A stretch of DNA of 60,489 nt, taken from positions 1 through 60,489 of the IMG/VR virus record IMGVR_UViG_3300037336_000242; one strand, given 5' to 3'. Positions within the stretch are counted from its first letter, which is position 1; each line of letters starts with the position of its first letter. A model generated the notes under the pieces. That model saw only the letters and a program-made list of their open reading frames with translations, searched no databases and had not been told where the DNA came from. Positions 25,846 through 34,426 of this stretch are shown piece by piece. Source of the stretch: a virus. The position numbers and the translations under genes were made by a program.

Positions 25846-26204
25846 TGCTGCATACCGATCTTGATACCAATGGCTTTAATTTCCACCATTAGCAGCGACA
25901 AAAACAGGCAATACCCTGCAATCATGCCAATCAGCGACGTCAAAATCACCGCCCCCACGCCCCACGCCCCCAAGTCACCTAGCAGCATGTAAAACCGCCA
26001 CAGCAGCACGCCATACACTGAGCCAAAAAACAGCAGATAAGGCGAAACCTGAAACAGTGCTTTATCAGCAATCTTAGGCTCGGCAATGATGAATTTTTCG
26101 GATAACAGGCGTGCATGATTCAGGCGCGTAACCTGCCAAAACACATGCGCAAACAGCAACATAGACAAGACAAAATCAATTGCGCTCGACGGGGTTAGGT
26201 TCAC
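25842..26204 (-). CDS. Small membrane protein, 120 aa
   Basis: Three hydrophobic stretches (about residues 10-26, 50-75 and 80-107) predict an integral inner-membrane protein. It is coupled to the gp25-like gene by ATGA. A membrane protein inside a baseplate operon is unusual; it could be a holin-like or superinfection-exclusion protein, but no lysin neighbour confirms this. Confidence 0.7.
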   Translation of the reverse strand: MNLTPSSAIDFVLSMLLFAHVFWQVTRLNHARLLSEKFIIAEPKIADKALFQVSPYLLFFGSVYGVLLWRFYMLLGDLGAWGVGAVILTSLIGMIAGYCLFLSLLMVEIKAIGIKIGMQQ

Positions 26205-26214
26205 AGTTAGCCCC

Positions 26215-26859
26215 TTACGCCGCCTGTGCGCGTTTTTGCTCGACCCGTGTTTTTAGGTCATCGCGTTGCTGTGTCTTGGTTGCAATGGTTGCCAGTAATT
26301 CCGTTTCGGCTTCTTTTGCAACCTTGAGCTGCTGTGCGGTGTTTTTGGGGGTCGCTTTGTTTGGGTCTTTCGGAATAACAACCTTTTGCCTGCCTAGCTT
26401 TTTCTCAAACGCCAATTGACCGCTACGGATTGCATCGCCGATCTGCTTAAATACGCTGCCAGCACCTTTCTGTTCGACCAACCCCGCGCCACCTTGGCGG
26501 ATTTTGGTTGCATCCTGCTTTCTGGAATCAGGGCTAAGGGCGGGTGTTTTTGTCTTATCGGCAGTAAGATTGGTATATGCGCCGCCATCTTTACCGATAT
26601 TTAAATCACCGTTAATGGGCATATCCTTTCCGTTAATTTGCACCCGATACACATCACCGCCTTGGCGGATCAGAAACGTCACGATCTGATTGCCGCCTAG
26701 AACAAACTCGACAGGACGCACGCTAACGCCTGCCGTGCGCTTGGTCTTCAAGACGTTAATCAGTGCGACGGCTTGGCCTGTAGCCTTTGCCAGCGCGTCC
26801 TTCATCTTGCCTTTTAGCTCAATAGACTGGTCGGATAGACTGTTAATATCTAATGCCAT
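26215..26859 (-). CDS. Hypothetical virion protein, 214 aa
   Basis: Starts MALDINSLSDQSIELK (the ATG at 26859 is preferred over an upstream alternative). N-terminal part looks globular (FVLGGNQIVTFLIRQGGDVYRVQING), C-terminal part is basic and coiled-coil-like. First gene of the baseplate sub-operon, behind a GGAACC element. Function not recognised. Confidence 0.65.
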   Translation of the reverse strand: MALDINSLSDQSIELKGKMKDALAKATGQAVALINVLKTKRTAGVSVRPVEFVLGGNQIVTFLIRQGGDVYRVQINGKDMPINGDLNIGKDGGAYTNLTADKTKTPALSPDSRKQDATKIRQGGAGLVEQKGAGSVFKQIGDAIRSGQLAFEKKLGRQKVVIPKDPNKATPKNTAQQLKVAKEAETELLATIATKTQQRDDLKTRVEQKRAQAA

Positions 26860-26922
26860 GACGGTACATACCCATAATTCAATATGGCAATTTTGTGTTA
26901 CGCACGCCACGACACGCTGCAA

Positions 26923-26931
26923 GGTTCCATT
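26923..26931 (-). promoter_or_regulatory. Late-operon GGAACC element (AATGGAACC)
   Basis: Copy of the GGAACC word, directly after the terminator at 26935-26961 and 64 bp before the 26859 start codon. Confidence 0.5.
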
Positions 26932-26934
26932 GTC

Positions 26935-26961
26935 AAAAAACCCGCTGTATTAGCGGGTTAT
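26935..26961 (-). terminator. Terminator after the 27795-26989 gene
   Basis: AACCCGCTAATACAGCGGGTT followed by T4 on the minus strand. Confidence 0.8.
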
Positions 26962-26988
26962 TTGGTAGTCAGTAGTCAGTAGCTGGAC

Positions 26989-27795
26989 TTAGTACAAACC
27001 AGCCTTTTTGCCCTTGCCCATAGAGCGTTGCGCTTTTTTCATAGACGCAAAGGTTCTAGGTTTAGCATGCAGCTTTTTCATCGCGCCGCGCTGTGCAGCC
27101 GATAGCTTGACTGTTTGACCAGCCACGCGCTTGTTTACAACCGTCGCCTTGCCATTGCGCATCACTTTCACGCCCTTGTAGCGAATTTTTTTACCATTCA
27201 CTGACTTGACCATGTTTGAGCCGACCCGTGCTTTTTTGCGCGGCATTTTCGCAGAATCGAAGCCTTTTTCATCTTCATCATCAGAAAAAACCTGCTCAGA
27301 ATCGAAGCCATACATAAACTGTTTGGCGAACTCATCCATCGCATCGCCTAAGTCTGGCAAGTTAGAAATGACCGTTTCAGCAGCAGATTCTAGGGCTGCA
27401 TCTGCCGCCTCTGTATCATCCCCCATGATGTCAGAAATAACCGCATCATCGACACCAAGCGAACTAAACGCATCTGCCATATGTGCCGACAAATGCTGGT
27501 TAATCAATGGGTCAACCTTGCCATCACCATCGCTATCTAGCCCCGTGACCATCAAGCCATCAAAGAACTCAGACGGTAGCATATCCTCTGGGATAGCATC
27601 CTCTTGCACGCCATCGGCAACCAACAGCACCACCTGCAACGCTAGGCCACGCATAGACTGAATATCAGCCAATGCCGCCCGCTCATCGACTGGATCAAAC
27701 AACGCGCCAACTTGAGCGGCTGCATCACCCGCAGCAGAATCAAACATCGCACCGCATGCCTTTTTGCTGAACATTTCCCGCACTTGATCAAACAT
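26989..27795 (-). CDS. MFD-motif protein with EF-hand-like loop and basic tail, 268 aa
   Basis: N-terminus carries three FD motifs (MFDQVREMF, GAMFDSAAGD, ALFDPVDE). Near residue 90 is DSDGDGKVD, a calcium-binding EF-hand/dockerin-type loop. The middle is acidic; the last ~85 residues are strongly basic (KKIRYKGVKVMRNGK, MKKLHAKPRTF) and could bind DNA. It lies between the sheath gene and a terminator. A head-internal, scaffold-like or DNA-condensing role is plausible because the MFD motif is shared with the capsid protein. No named family. Confidence 0.65.
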   Translation of the reverse strand: MFDQVREMFSKKACGAMFDSAAGDAAAQVGALFDPVDERAALADIQSMRGLALQVVLLVADGVQEDAIPEDMLPSEFFDGLMVTGLDSDGDGKVDPLINQHLSAHMADAFSSLGVDDAVISDIMGDDTEAADAALESAAETVISNLPDLGDAMDEFAKQFMYGFDSEQVFSDDEDEKGFDSAKMPRKKARVGSNMVKSVNGKKIRYKGVKVMRNGKATVVNKRVAGQTVKLSAAQRGAMKKLHAKPRTFASMKKAQRSMGKGKKAGLY

Positions 27796-27805
27796 AAATT
27801 TCCCC

Positions 27806-29116
27806 TTATTTCACGACAACATCTTCAGCAAAATCGACCGACCGCACCGCGCCTTCAGGGCGTCGTTGCATCTCCAAGCGCACCCGCTCAAACGGGAACT
27901 GTTCGTCTGGTACTAGGCTAAACGTGTACGGCTGACCGCCCAAATCTTCAGCGGGTTGTAACAAGCCTGACTGTGCATCTGAGCAAGCCGACAAAAACCG
28001 ATCAATGTCACGGCTTGCATCTGTCAGATAGCCGGTCATCCGCTTGAGCATATGACGGCGCAAAATCGACAGCACGACGTTGGTTGTGTAGCAGATGATT
28101 TCGGCTGCATTGGTTAGGCGCAAAGCACTGTTTGCACTGGCATACTGCGTCAACACGTCGGACACCACGAACCGCGCCCCCGTGTCGTAATTGATCTGCC
28201 GCACCACGTTGATTTTGGCGACTGCCAGTTTCTCAAGATTGCCAGCGCTCATTACCACGCCTTGTGCCTGCTCCATCGCAGTGAATGGCACTTGAAAGCG
28301 TTCACCGGCCACTGGATCGGCAATTGGTGGAATCCCAATCGCATTAACCCGCGCATTGCGTAGCAGCTTGGTGCCAAGTAACCAGCCCAATACGCGACGC
28401 GGCTTTTTAGCCCCACGCAACGACACGGCATCACGCGGGCGTGACACGTTTGGATTCCAGTACAAGGCCACCCGATGATCGTTAGCACCCAAACCACCGG
28501 CCAACGACACGGCTTGATCGACGGTTAAGGTCGGATCAATTTCAGCATCGAGGGGGATATTGAGGGCATCCATCGCACGCATGCTAAGATTCCACAGCGG
28601 CACATCATCGGTAGCGGGTAGCACGATATAGCTAGGCACAGGCTGCATTAGCGTGACTGCATCGAAGGCTTGTTCAGCATCGAAAACAGGCGGTTGGTCG
28701 CCCGGCAAAATCACACTACCGACGTTACGCGCAAGCGTGTTTGGCGGGTTGTAGCCTTCAAAATCAGCAGCGGCAACGGCAAAACCAGTTGAAAGGGTTG
28801 TCACGTCAAATGACCGAAACGCCTGTGTCGCTTGGGCGCGGTTGGCTAGTGAAATGCTGTTTTCTTCATCTAAACCGACAACGCCGTCAACTTGATAAAT
28901 CAGATCACCAGTCACGTCATCGCGCCAAGTCAGGCTAACAACGGTATTGGATGGACTCGGTACGGATTCGCCAAGCGTCAAAGATAATTTGACATCGACG
29001 GCAACATCAGCACCCAAATAGTCATGTAAATCATATTCGATATTGAATACATCACCAGCGGCGGGGGTTAGCGATAAAGCACCCGCACTGCTAAGCACAA
29101 CATTCTGTACTGTCAT
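27806..29116 (-). CDS. Tail sheath protein, 436 aa
   Basis: Contractile sheath subunit. The C-terminal half has FVVSDVLTQYASANSALRLTNAAE, then RRHMLKRMTGYLTDASRDID and the ending region with PFERVRLEMQRRPEGAVRSVD, in the order seen at the conserved C-terminus of myophage sheaths; the middle has DHRVALYWNPNVSRP. It makes the particle a myovirus. Confidence 0.75.
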   Translation of the reverse strand: MTVQNVVLSSAGALSLTPAAGDVFNIEYDLHDYLGADVAVDVKLSLTLGESVPSPSNTVVSLTWRDDVTGDLIYQVDGVVGLDEENSISLANRAQATQAFRSFDVTTLSTGFAVAAADFEGYNPPNTLARNVGSVILPGDQPPVFDAEQAFDAVTLMQPVPSYIVLPATDDVPLWNLSMRAMDALNIPLDAEIDPTLTVDQAVSLAGGLGANDHRVALYWNPNVSRPRDAVSLRGAKKPRRVLGWLLGTKLLRNARVNAIGIPPIADPVAGERFQVPFTAMEQAQGVVMSAGNLEKLAVAKINVVRQINYDTGARFVVSDVLTQYASANSALRLTNAAEIICYTTNVVLSILRRHMLKRMTGYLTDASRDIDRFLSACSDAQSGLLQPAEDLGGQPYTFSLVPDEQFPFERVRLEMQRRPEGAVRSVDFAEDVVVK

Positions 29117-29121
29117 TGCGA

Positions 29122-29400
29122 TTACTCCAATTCACTACTAGCACGCAACACCCAGACACTAGGAATACCAGTGTCTAGCGCGTCTTGCACCGCTTGATAA
29201 AACGGATTGTTAGGCTCAAAGCCTAGCCGCCCACGGATAGTTTTTTGATCAATAAGCATCGGCTTATCGACGCGACCACGCTTAAATCGACCAATAATCA
29301 GGCCATTGATTAAGCGATTTACTGTAGGTGAACCCGACCGATCAATGACCCCTCGCCACTGAATGCCGACCGCTTCACCTAGAATTTTGACTGTTTGCAT
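29122..29400 (-). CDS. Duplicated virion protein, copy 2, 92 aa
   Basis: Paralogue of the 120-residue protein at 21001-21363 without its C-terminal repeats. Directly precedes the sheath gene (5 bp). Conserved core KPMLIDQKTIRGRLGFEPN. Two ancient copies kept in different structural clusters suggest related but distinct roles, for instance adaptor or completion proteins. Confidence 0.75.
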   Translation of the reverse strand: MQTVKILGEAVGIQWRGVIDRSGSPTVNRLINGLIIGRFKRGRVDKPMLIDQKTIRGRLGFEPNNPFYQAVQDALDTGIPSVWVLRASSELE

Positions 29401-29464
29401 TTCACTGCCTTAGAGTCCCCTGTTGTTGGCAGTCTGTTGCAGCGGCCTTATTTGCTTTTCTGCT

Positions 29465-29473
29465 GGTTCCGTT
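29465..29473 (-). promoter_or_regulatory. Late-operon GGAACC element (AACGGAACC)
   Basis: Copy of the GGAACC word, after the terminator at 29487 and 65 bp before the 29400 start codon. A CTGCC/GGCAG hairpin lies just before that start codon. Confidence 0.5.
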
Positions 29474-29486
29474 TGCAGCGGACATT

Positions 29487-29516
29487 AAAAAGCCCCTGCA
29501 AGTGAGGGGCTTTTTT
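29487..29516 (-). terminator. Strong bidirectional terminator
   Basis: AGCCCCT and AGGGGCT arms with T5-T6 on both strands. Confidence 0.85.
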
Positions 29517-29533
29517 GAATAGAAGGTTACAGA

Positions 29534-29791
29534 TTAGGGCGCGACCACCGACGCCAAGCCAATCACTTCAAGACCTGCCAAACTGTTAATTTGGTTGATA
29601 TTTGCTACGATTGTTGAATACGCCAAGTCACCTGTAACACGGACTACGATAGTGTCACCAGCGGGCAATGCCGTATTGGTTAGTGGCTCAATACGCATGA
29701 TTCGTGATTGATTTTCCATTGTTACATCTCGCACCGTTGCCAGATCACCGAGAATATCGGTAATAGGGTTTGTCCCATTATAATCAGGCAT
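29534..29791 (-). CDS. Hypothetical virion protein, 85 aa
   Basis: Small beta-rich protein, coupled by an 8-bp overlap to the gene before it and followed by the terminator at 29487. It follows the capsid gene, so it may be a capsid-decorating or head-completion protein; inference only. Confidence 0.65.
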   Translation of the reverse strand: MPDYNGTNPITDILGDLATVRDVTMENQSRIMRIEPLTNTALPAGDTIVVRVTGDLAYSTIVANINQINSLAGLEVIGLASVVAP

Positions 29792-30122
29792 GGATCACCT
29801 CAAGATTCTGATTTAGGCTTGCCATTTGGCGCAAATTGATCAGCGCTTGATTGCGCTGCATGACCGAAATACAGATGATTTCGACCGTTGCACCCGCTTT
29901 GATGCTAGTCAGCGTAGACGGCTCAAAAACAGCATGCCGCCCGCTATTGACCACCTTAATCGCAAGGGGGTTTGCTGGTTCTGGCTCTACCGAAACAGGC
30001 GTAATATCAACTTGAGCGGCTGTTTCTGGTACGTCCGCTTGCTTATCCTGCACCTGTTCAGGCAACTTGACCAAAACAGGCGCAGCAGCGGCTTTTGACC
30101 GCGTGCCACGCTTGGTTGTCAT
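29784..30122 (-). CDS. Hypothetical virion protein, 112 aa
   Basis: Proline/alanine/valine-rich N-terminus (about 50 residues) then a compact domain (NSGRHAVFEPSTLTSIKAGA). Starts 3 bp after the capsid gene. No family recognised; head decoration is possible. Confidence 0.65.
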   Translation of the reverse strand: MTTKRGTRSKAAAAPVLVKLPEQVQDKQADVPETAAQVDITPVSVEPEPANPLAIKVVNSGRHAVFEPSTLTSIKAGATVEIICISVMQRNQALINLRQMASLNQNLEVIHA

Positions 30123-30125
30123 AGA

Positions 30126-31886
30126 TTAGCCCACCACTGGCAAGTTAATCATATTGATCACTGCAATCTGATCTGCAAAGCGACTGAGCGGATTAAACTT
30201 GGCGGCGAACCGACCAAAGATGCCCACGTTCTCATTAAACGCGCTTGGATTGGCGGTGCGAACCATTGGCGGAACTGGCATATGACCAACAAACGTAGCT
30301 TTAGCAGCTTCACCGCCACGCGCCACGATCATGATCTGAGAGCTGGTATCGGTTTCAGTCAATACCCGCGCACTGTCTGGCACATAATAGACGTTTGTGC
30401 CCTCTGACAAGCGACCCATACGCACGATCTGCGTATGAATGCCGATCTGTGCGCCAGTCTGAACAAACATATCGCCAGACATGGTGCAAAACAGATGCGC
30501 GGCGCGGTCAGTCACGAATAGATCGAACTCAGTAGCCGACGCGCCCACGGTTTTGTTAATGTCAGTTTTGGCTTTTTTGATTACTTTCAAGACTTCAGCA
30601 ATCAGATCGCCAGTCTTGTTGTAAGCGGCTGCCAAGTTGCCAGTAACGCCACGCGACGCATCAAACGTCAAGATACGGCCATTCTGAATGGCGCGACGCT
30701 TGCCTTTTGCCAGTAACCGCTGATTCTGGCCGATATAGAACATTTGCTGAATCATCGCCAACTGACCACCGATAACGCCGACCCCCATTTCGTTAGCAAG
30801 CTGAGTAACCACGTCAATCGTCGCGGTAAGCGAAGAACGCCAAGGCGCGGCGAAGACGCGGGCATACTCAGCGTGCATATCCACGCCAGGCGGGCGAATC
30901 ACCGGATTGCCGCTGCCATCTACGCGCTCATAATCCAGCACGAATTCGACGGTCACCTGATCGTTTACGCCAAGCGCAACACTGAATGTCACGGCTACAG
31001 CATGCGTATCTAAGTTTACTGTCCCCGATACCGTACCGCCATTTGGCAGAACCACGCCGCTGACCATCGTCAGCGAATGCGTACCGCTTTGGCGTGAATT
31101 TGAACGTGCATAGTCGTCGGCAACTTCGACGCCGTTTACCGACACAACCACTTGACCACCAAGGAATGGAGCAGCGGCTACGTCTGGGGTCATTGCATCA
31201 TAGTCGAGATAAGACGCGCTACAAGTGACGGTATAGGCCAACTGGTTAGCCGTAGCCATCACAAACTCAAGACGGTTTTCAACATACGGCAGCATGGATT
31301 TTTCGCCATCCAAAAAATCACCAGCGCTTAACGCGCCGTGTTTTTTGTTGGCGGTATGCCGCAAGTAAACCAATGGCACGACATTTGAGCCAATAGGATT
31401 AGAGAGCATGGCGACCATTGGCAGACTGTTTGCAATCGCAGTTGCGATAGTGACAACGGTCATTGCAGGGACAATCGACGTTGCTTCATGCCCACCGTTG
31501 GTCACGTCATCGAATCCAGCAATGCCGTTAAAATTATCGGCTGAATGCTTTTGAAACAACGATGCAGCCGCACCAAGCGCAAAGCCCACAGCAGACGCGG
31601 TGGGCTTTTCGCCGTGGTGTTTTTCGTACTGCTGAATGCCTAGCGATACGCCTTGTGCGATTGCGTCTTTTGCTTCGACGTCACCCATGCTGTCAAACAT
31701 GGCATGTAGCACGCCGTTTGAGCTGATATGATCAGCAAAGCCCAAGCTATCATCTTCGCCGATAATGCCGTCAAACATCGCGCCTTGATCAGCCTTGCCT
31801 GCAACTAGAATCTGAGCGGCCAATGCCGTCAATTTCTTAGAATGCGCGTGCGCGGTCTGTAAGTCTTTGTCCATTTCTACACTCAT
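30126..31886 (-). CDS. Probable major capsid protein, 586 aa
   Basis: Best capsid candidate by position and texture. The N-terminal ~110 residues hold two FD motifs (GAMFDGIIGEDDS and HAMFDSMGDVEAKD) and may be a delta/scaffold domain. A central insertion (QVVVSVNGVEV to FVLDYERV) looks Ig- or beta-sandwich-like. The C-terminal part (DLFVTDRAAHLFCTMSGD, VYYVPDSARV) has the pattern of HK97-fold capsid proteins. Start at 31886 is preceded by AAAGGTG. A GGAACC element lies upstream. Confidence 0.7.
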   Translation of the reverse strand: MSVEMDKDLQTAHAHSKKLTALAAQILVAGKADQGAMFDGIIGEDDSLGFADHISSNGVLHAMFDSMGDVEAKDAIAQGVSLGIQQYEKHHGEKPTASAVGFALGAAASLFQKHSADNFNGIAGFDDVTNGGHEATSIVPAMTVVTIATAIANSLPMVAMLSNPIGSNVVPLVYLRHTANKKHGALSAGDFLDGEKSMLPYVENRLEFVMATANQLAYTVTCSASYLDYDAMTPDVAAAPFLGGQVVVSVNGVEVADDYARSNSRQSGTHSLTMVSGVVLPNGGTVSGTVNLDTHAVAVTFSVALGVNDQVTVEFVLDYERVDGSGNPVIRPPGVDMHAEYARVFAAPWRSSLTATIDVVTQLANEMGVGVIGGQLAMIQQMFYIGQNQRLLAKGKRRAIQNGRILTFDASRGVTGNLAAAYNKTGDLIAEVLKVIKKAKTDINKTVGASATEFDLFVTDRAAHLFCTMSGDMFVQTGAQIGIHTQIVRMGRLSEGTNVYYVPDSARVLTETDTSSQIMIVARGGEAAKATFVGHMPVPPMVRTANPSAFNENVGIFGRFAAKFNPLSRFADQIAVINMINLPVVG

Positions 31887-31961
31887 GGGTTGCACCTTTG
31901 CCGTTGATTGGCTGTTTCGATGCAACAAGGGTGTGATAGGACTGCTTACTAGGCTTTTATA

Positions 31962-31970
31962 GGTTCCAAT
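31962..31970 (-). promoter_or_regulatory. Late-operon GGAACC element (ATTGGAACC)
   Basis: Copy of the GGAACC word before the capsid gene, directly after the terminator at 31973-31993; followed by TATAAAAGCC. Confidence 0.5.
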
Positions 31971-31972
31971 CG

Positions 31973-31993
31973 CAAAAACCGCCCGTAGGCGGC
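31973..31993 (-). terminator. Terminator upstream of the capsid operon
   Basis: GCCGCC-TAC-GGGCGG followed by T5 on the minus strand. Confidence 0.75.
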
Positions 31994-32042
31994 TTGGATC
32001 GCGCTGGTTGCCAGATATTGCGGCATTAAAAACTCCAAAATG

Positions 32043-32651
32043 TTAAGCAAAGATTGCATGCACTGAATACGGGCTAAGTGTACCTCCCTCTAGTTTTATT
32101 TCTTTAATCTCAACGGTTTGACCGATTAGGTTAACACCTGCATGATCGCCCTGCACATACCTTAATCCAAGCAAGCTTTGATTTGGTGTTACTGTGTCCG
32201 TACCTGCTGGGAAAAAACTATAGGTGTAAAAGTTCCACTCATTGGGGATATAATCAACTATTATATTAGTTAAATTTTTACCCTCAGAAGTCCCAGAAAA
32301 GCCAACATGTACAAAAAGGCGCATACGGGCTAAAGACGGTTTAATCCAAAAGCTAACAGTATGCAGCTTGCTTGTGTCATAAGCAGCAAGGCTTGATAAC
32401 GGACAACACCGCTGAAAAAGCCTGCTCCATATTTCTGATGCACCCAGACTCGTGACTGTAAATTTGTAAGCCTGCGGCTTAAATAAGCTGCCTAGGACTA
32501 CGACGTCCGATGTGCCGTGGCCATTAGCACCTGCATCATCAAATGCCCACAAGTTTTTGCCGTAAACTTTCACATCCCGCGCTCGAATCGAATCAACCGC
32601 TTGATTGTTGTACCGCACAAAATTGCGCAACCCGCTATCTGCTATACGCAT
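32043..32651 (-). CDS. Tail fibre-associated protein, 202 aa (carbohydrate-binding-like)
   Basis: Beta-rich protein with KLHTVSFWIKPSLARMRLFV and NEWNFYTYSFFPAG, the texture of jelly-roll carbohydrate-binding domains found in fibres. The ATG at 32651 with GGGGTGAT upstream is chosen over a TTG at 32666. It follows the repeat-containing fibre gene and is likely its receptor-binding or chaperone partner. Confidence 0.6.
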   Translation of the reverse strand: MRIADSGLRNFVRYNNQAVDSIRARDVKVYGKNLWAFDDAGANGHGTSDVVVLGSLFKPQAYKFTVTSLGASEIWSRLFQRCCPLSSLAAYDTSKLHTVSFWIKPSLARMRLFVHVGFSGTSEGKNLTNIIVDYIPNEWNFYTYSFFPAGTDTVTPNQSLLGLRYVQGDHAGVNLIGQTVEIKEIKLEGGTLSPYSVHAIFA

Positions 32652-32655
32652 ATCA

Positions 32656-33495
32656 TCACCCCACAATCACATAGAGTTTCGTTGTAGAAGCCTTTTCAGG
32701 TGCGGACAGTGCGTCATAAGCAGCCTTGGTAAGCTGTACGATTTCGGCCTTAAGGGCGATAGCCGTGGCATTTGCAGAGGTTTGACCTTGTAGCTTACCT
32801 GTAGCGATCAAGACTGTATCTGCTGCTGTGATAGGCGTAGCTGTTGCTGTAGACAAACCCGTTAGTGCTGTGCCACGCACTGTAGCGGCTGCCGCTGTTG
32901 TCTCTAGTTTTGCGTCAAGTGCGCCTTGTAGCCCTGTCACATCAGCAATGAGGTGTGTGTGTGTGCTGCTTGCCTTGCCTGAGATTGCTGCGGCATTTGC
33001 AGTTGCCTGAGCCTGCAACTTACCCGCTGCTGTCCGCACCGTATCTGCGGCTGTGATAGGCGTAGCGGTAGCAGTAGACAGCCCTGTCAGCGGTGTGTCG
33101 CGTACTTTTGCATCTGTGTAATAAAGGTTAGATGACCCTTGCGGTAGCGCGTCAGTGTTGGCAATTACGCTGCTACCGACAGCCGACCATTTCGCGTCCG
33201 ACACGTCCCAAGCATAGACAATCACATCTGAGCCTATACCCATGTCAACTTGTGCATAGTCGCCCGCTATAGATGTCGGGTACGCAGCAATCAAGTCAAA
33301 AGACGATGAATACAGACCTAAAAATCGCTGATTGTAATCAGCGGCATCTAGCTTCAAGTCGAGTGCAGCCTGCGCCGACGTACTGACAGGCTTTGCTAAA
33401 TCGCTTGTATTGTCAGCATTGCCCAGTCCAACATCGGCTTTTGTTGGCGGCAAAACAGGCGGTTCACCAGCCGCGCCAAATACAGTAACAGCCAT
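32656..33495 (-). CDS. Tail fibre protein with internal repeats, 279 aa
   Basis: Contains TGLSTATATPITAADTV twice and HTHLIADVTGLQGALDAKLE, a repeat type common in phage tail fibre shafts. An N-terminal PPTKADVGLGNADNTSDLAKP is the widespread fibre repeat. Shares its first base with the stop of the preceding gene. Confidence 0.78.
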   Translation of the reverse strand: MAVTVFGAAGEPPVLPPTKADVGLGNADNTSDLAKPVSTSAQAALDLKLDAADYNQRFLGLYSSSFDLIAAYPTSIAGDYAQVDMGIGSDVIVYAWDVSDAKWSAVGSSVIANTDALPQGSSNLYYTDAKVRDTPLTGLSTATATPITAADTVRTAAGKLQAQATANAAAISGKASSTHTHLIADVTGLQGALDAKLETTAAAATVRGTALTGLSTATATPITAADTVLIATGKLQGQTSANATAIALKAEIVQLTKAAYDALSAPEKASTTKLYVIVG

Positions 33496-33806
33496 TAGCC
33501 TGCCACCCCTGTGCTCACCATAATATCGACTGGCCCTTGCAACACTTCATACATGATCGTGTCGTAGGAGTGGCCTGTGGTATGCCCCAATTCCTGATCA
33601 TCGGCGGTTAGTTTTTCAATCTCACAAATCTTGACCCAATGCGCGGGATTGTTAATATCGGGATTTTGGCGATTGGTTGCCGAAAACCGCACCTTTGCAC
33701 CCGTCGCACCCTGAATCTGATAACCAAAAATCGCAGAAATACACTGAATCCGCATATCTTTGTCGCCGGTCGGGGCACCTTCTTTATAAAACAAACGGTA
33801 AGACAT
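33495..33806 (-). CDS. Hypothetical virion protein, 103 aa
   Basis: Starts MSYRLFYKEGAPTGDKDM at 33806; a GGCGCAA/TTGCGCC pairing lies before the start. Beta-rich with ATNRQNPDINNPAHWVKI, resembling small fibre-connecting proteins. Coupled to the fibre gene that follows. Confidence 0.6.
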   Translation of the reverse strand: MSYRLFYKEGAPTGDKDMRIQCISAIFGYQIQGATGAKVRFSATNRQNPDINNPAHWVKICEIEKLTADDQELGHTTGHSYDTIMYEVLQGPVDIMVSTGVAG

Positions 33807-33865
33807 GGCGCAAAGCCCAAAAAACACATTGGACTAAGGGTAGTTGCGCCTGATATTGTGGTTTT

Positions 33866-34426
33866 TTACGGTTCCAATCTATCCTCTAGCTCAGTCTTGA
33901 ATGGCTCTAACGACGTTAGATCATCGCGCTTATTCAGCACATACTTTTTGCCAAAATCCGACACCATAGACGCACCCATAATATCGACCACCTCAAGCCA
34001 CAGCACGATTTCAGGCATGATCAGCAAAGCAAGCACATCGCCTTGTTTTGGCAGCCATGCGGGTACTTGCATCACCTGTTGCCGCTTGCTTGCCACAGCT
34101 TCATCGTATGGCTCTATTTGCGCCATAATCGCCACGTCTGCACCGTCTACCATGCTGTTATTGCGTAGCACGTTCGCGCCTGTAAAGCGGTCTAGCAGCG
34201 TGTAGGCGTAGCCAATCGGGTCATACTCATAATCGGGTTCGTCTTGCTCAGATAGTGATATGGCGCTCCAGCTCAAGCCTGTTTGCGTAGGTGTGGCTGG
34301 ATCGTTATAGATGACCCGCTTGCGCCATACTTGGCACGGAATCGTACCAAGCGTATTCATTACCAGTTGACGTGCGGCAAGGCGGCGACCATCGGCCACC
34401 TGTGACACTACGGGGCTGATTGTCAT
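33866..34426 (-). CDS. Hypothetical tail-completion-like protein, 186 aa
   Basis: No family recognised. Position in the string of small structural genes between terminase and capsid, and a mixed alpha/beta texture, fit a neck or tail completion role. ATGA overlap with the SWIM-finger gene. Confidence 0.6.
   Translation of the reverse strand: MTISPVVSQVADGRRLAARQLVMNTLGTIPCQVWRKRVIYNDPATPTQTGLSWSAISLSEQDEPDYEYDPIGYAYTLLDRFTGANVLRNNSMVDGADVAIMAQIEPYDEAVASKRQQVMQVPAWLPKQGDVLALLIMPEIVLWLEVVDIMGASMVSDFGKKYVLNKRDDLTSLEPFKTELEDRLEP
33870..33878 (-). promoter_or_regulatory. Late-operon GGAACC element (ATTGGAACC)
   Basis: Copy of the GGAACC word at the stop codon of the 34426-33866 gene, 64 bp before the 33806 start. 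Confidence 0.5.

Noticed and set aside
21001-29400. The paralogous 92/120-residue genes as template and variable repeat of a diversity-generating retroelement
   Set aside because: No reverse transcriptase is present, and the differences are silent and not limited to adenines.
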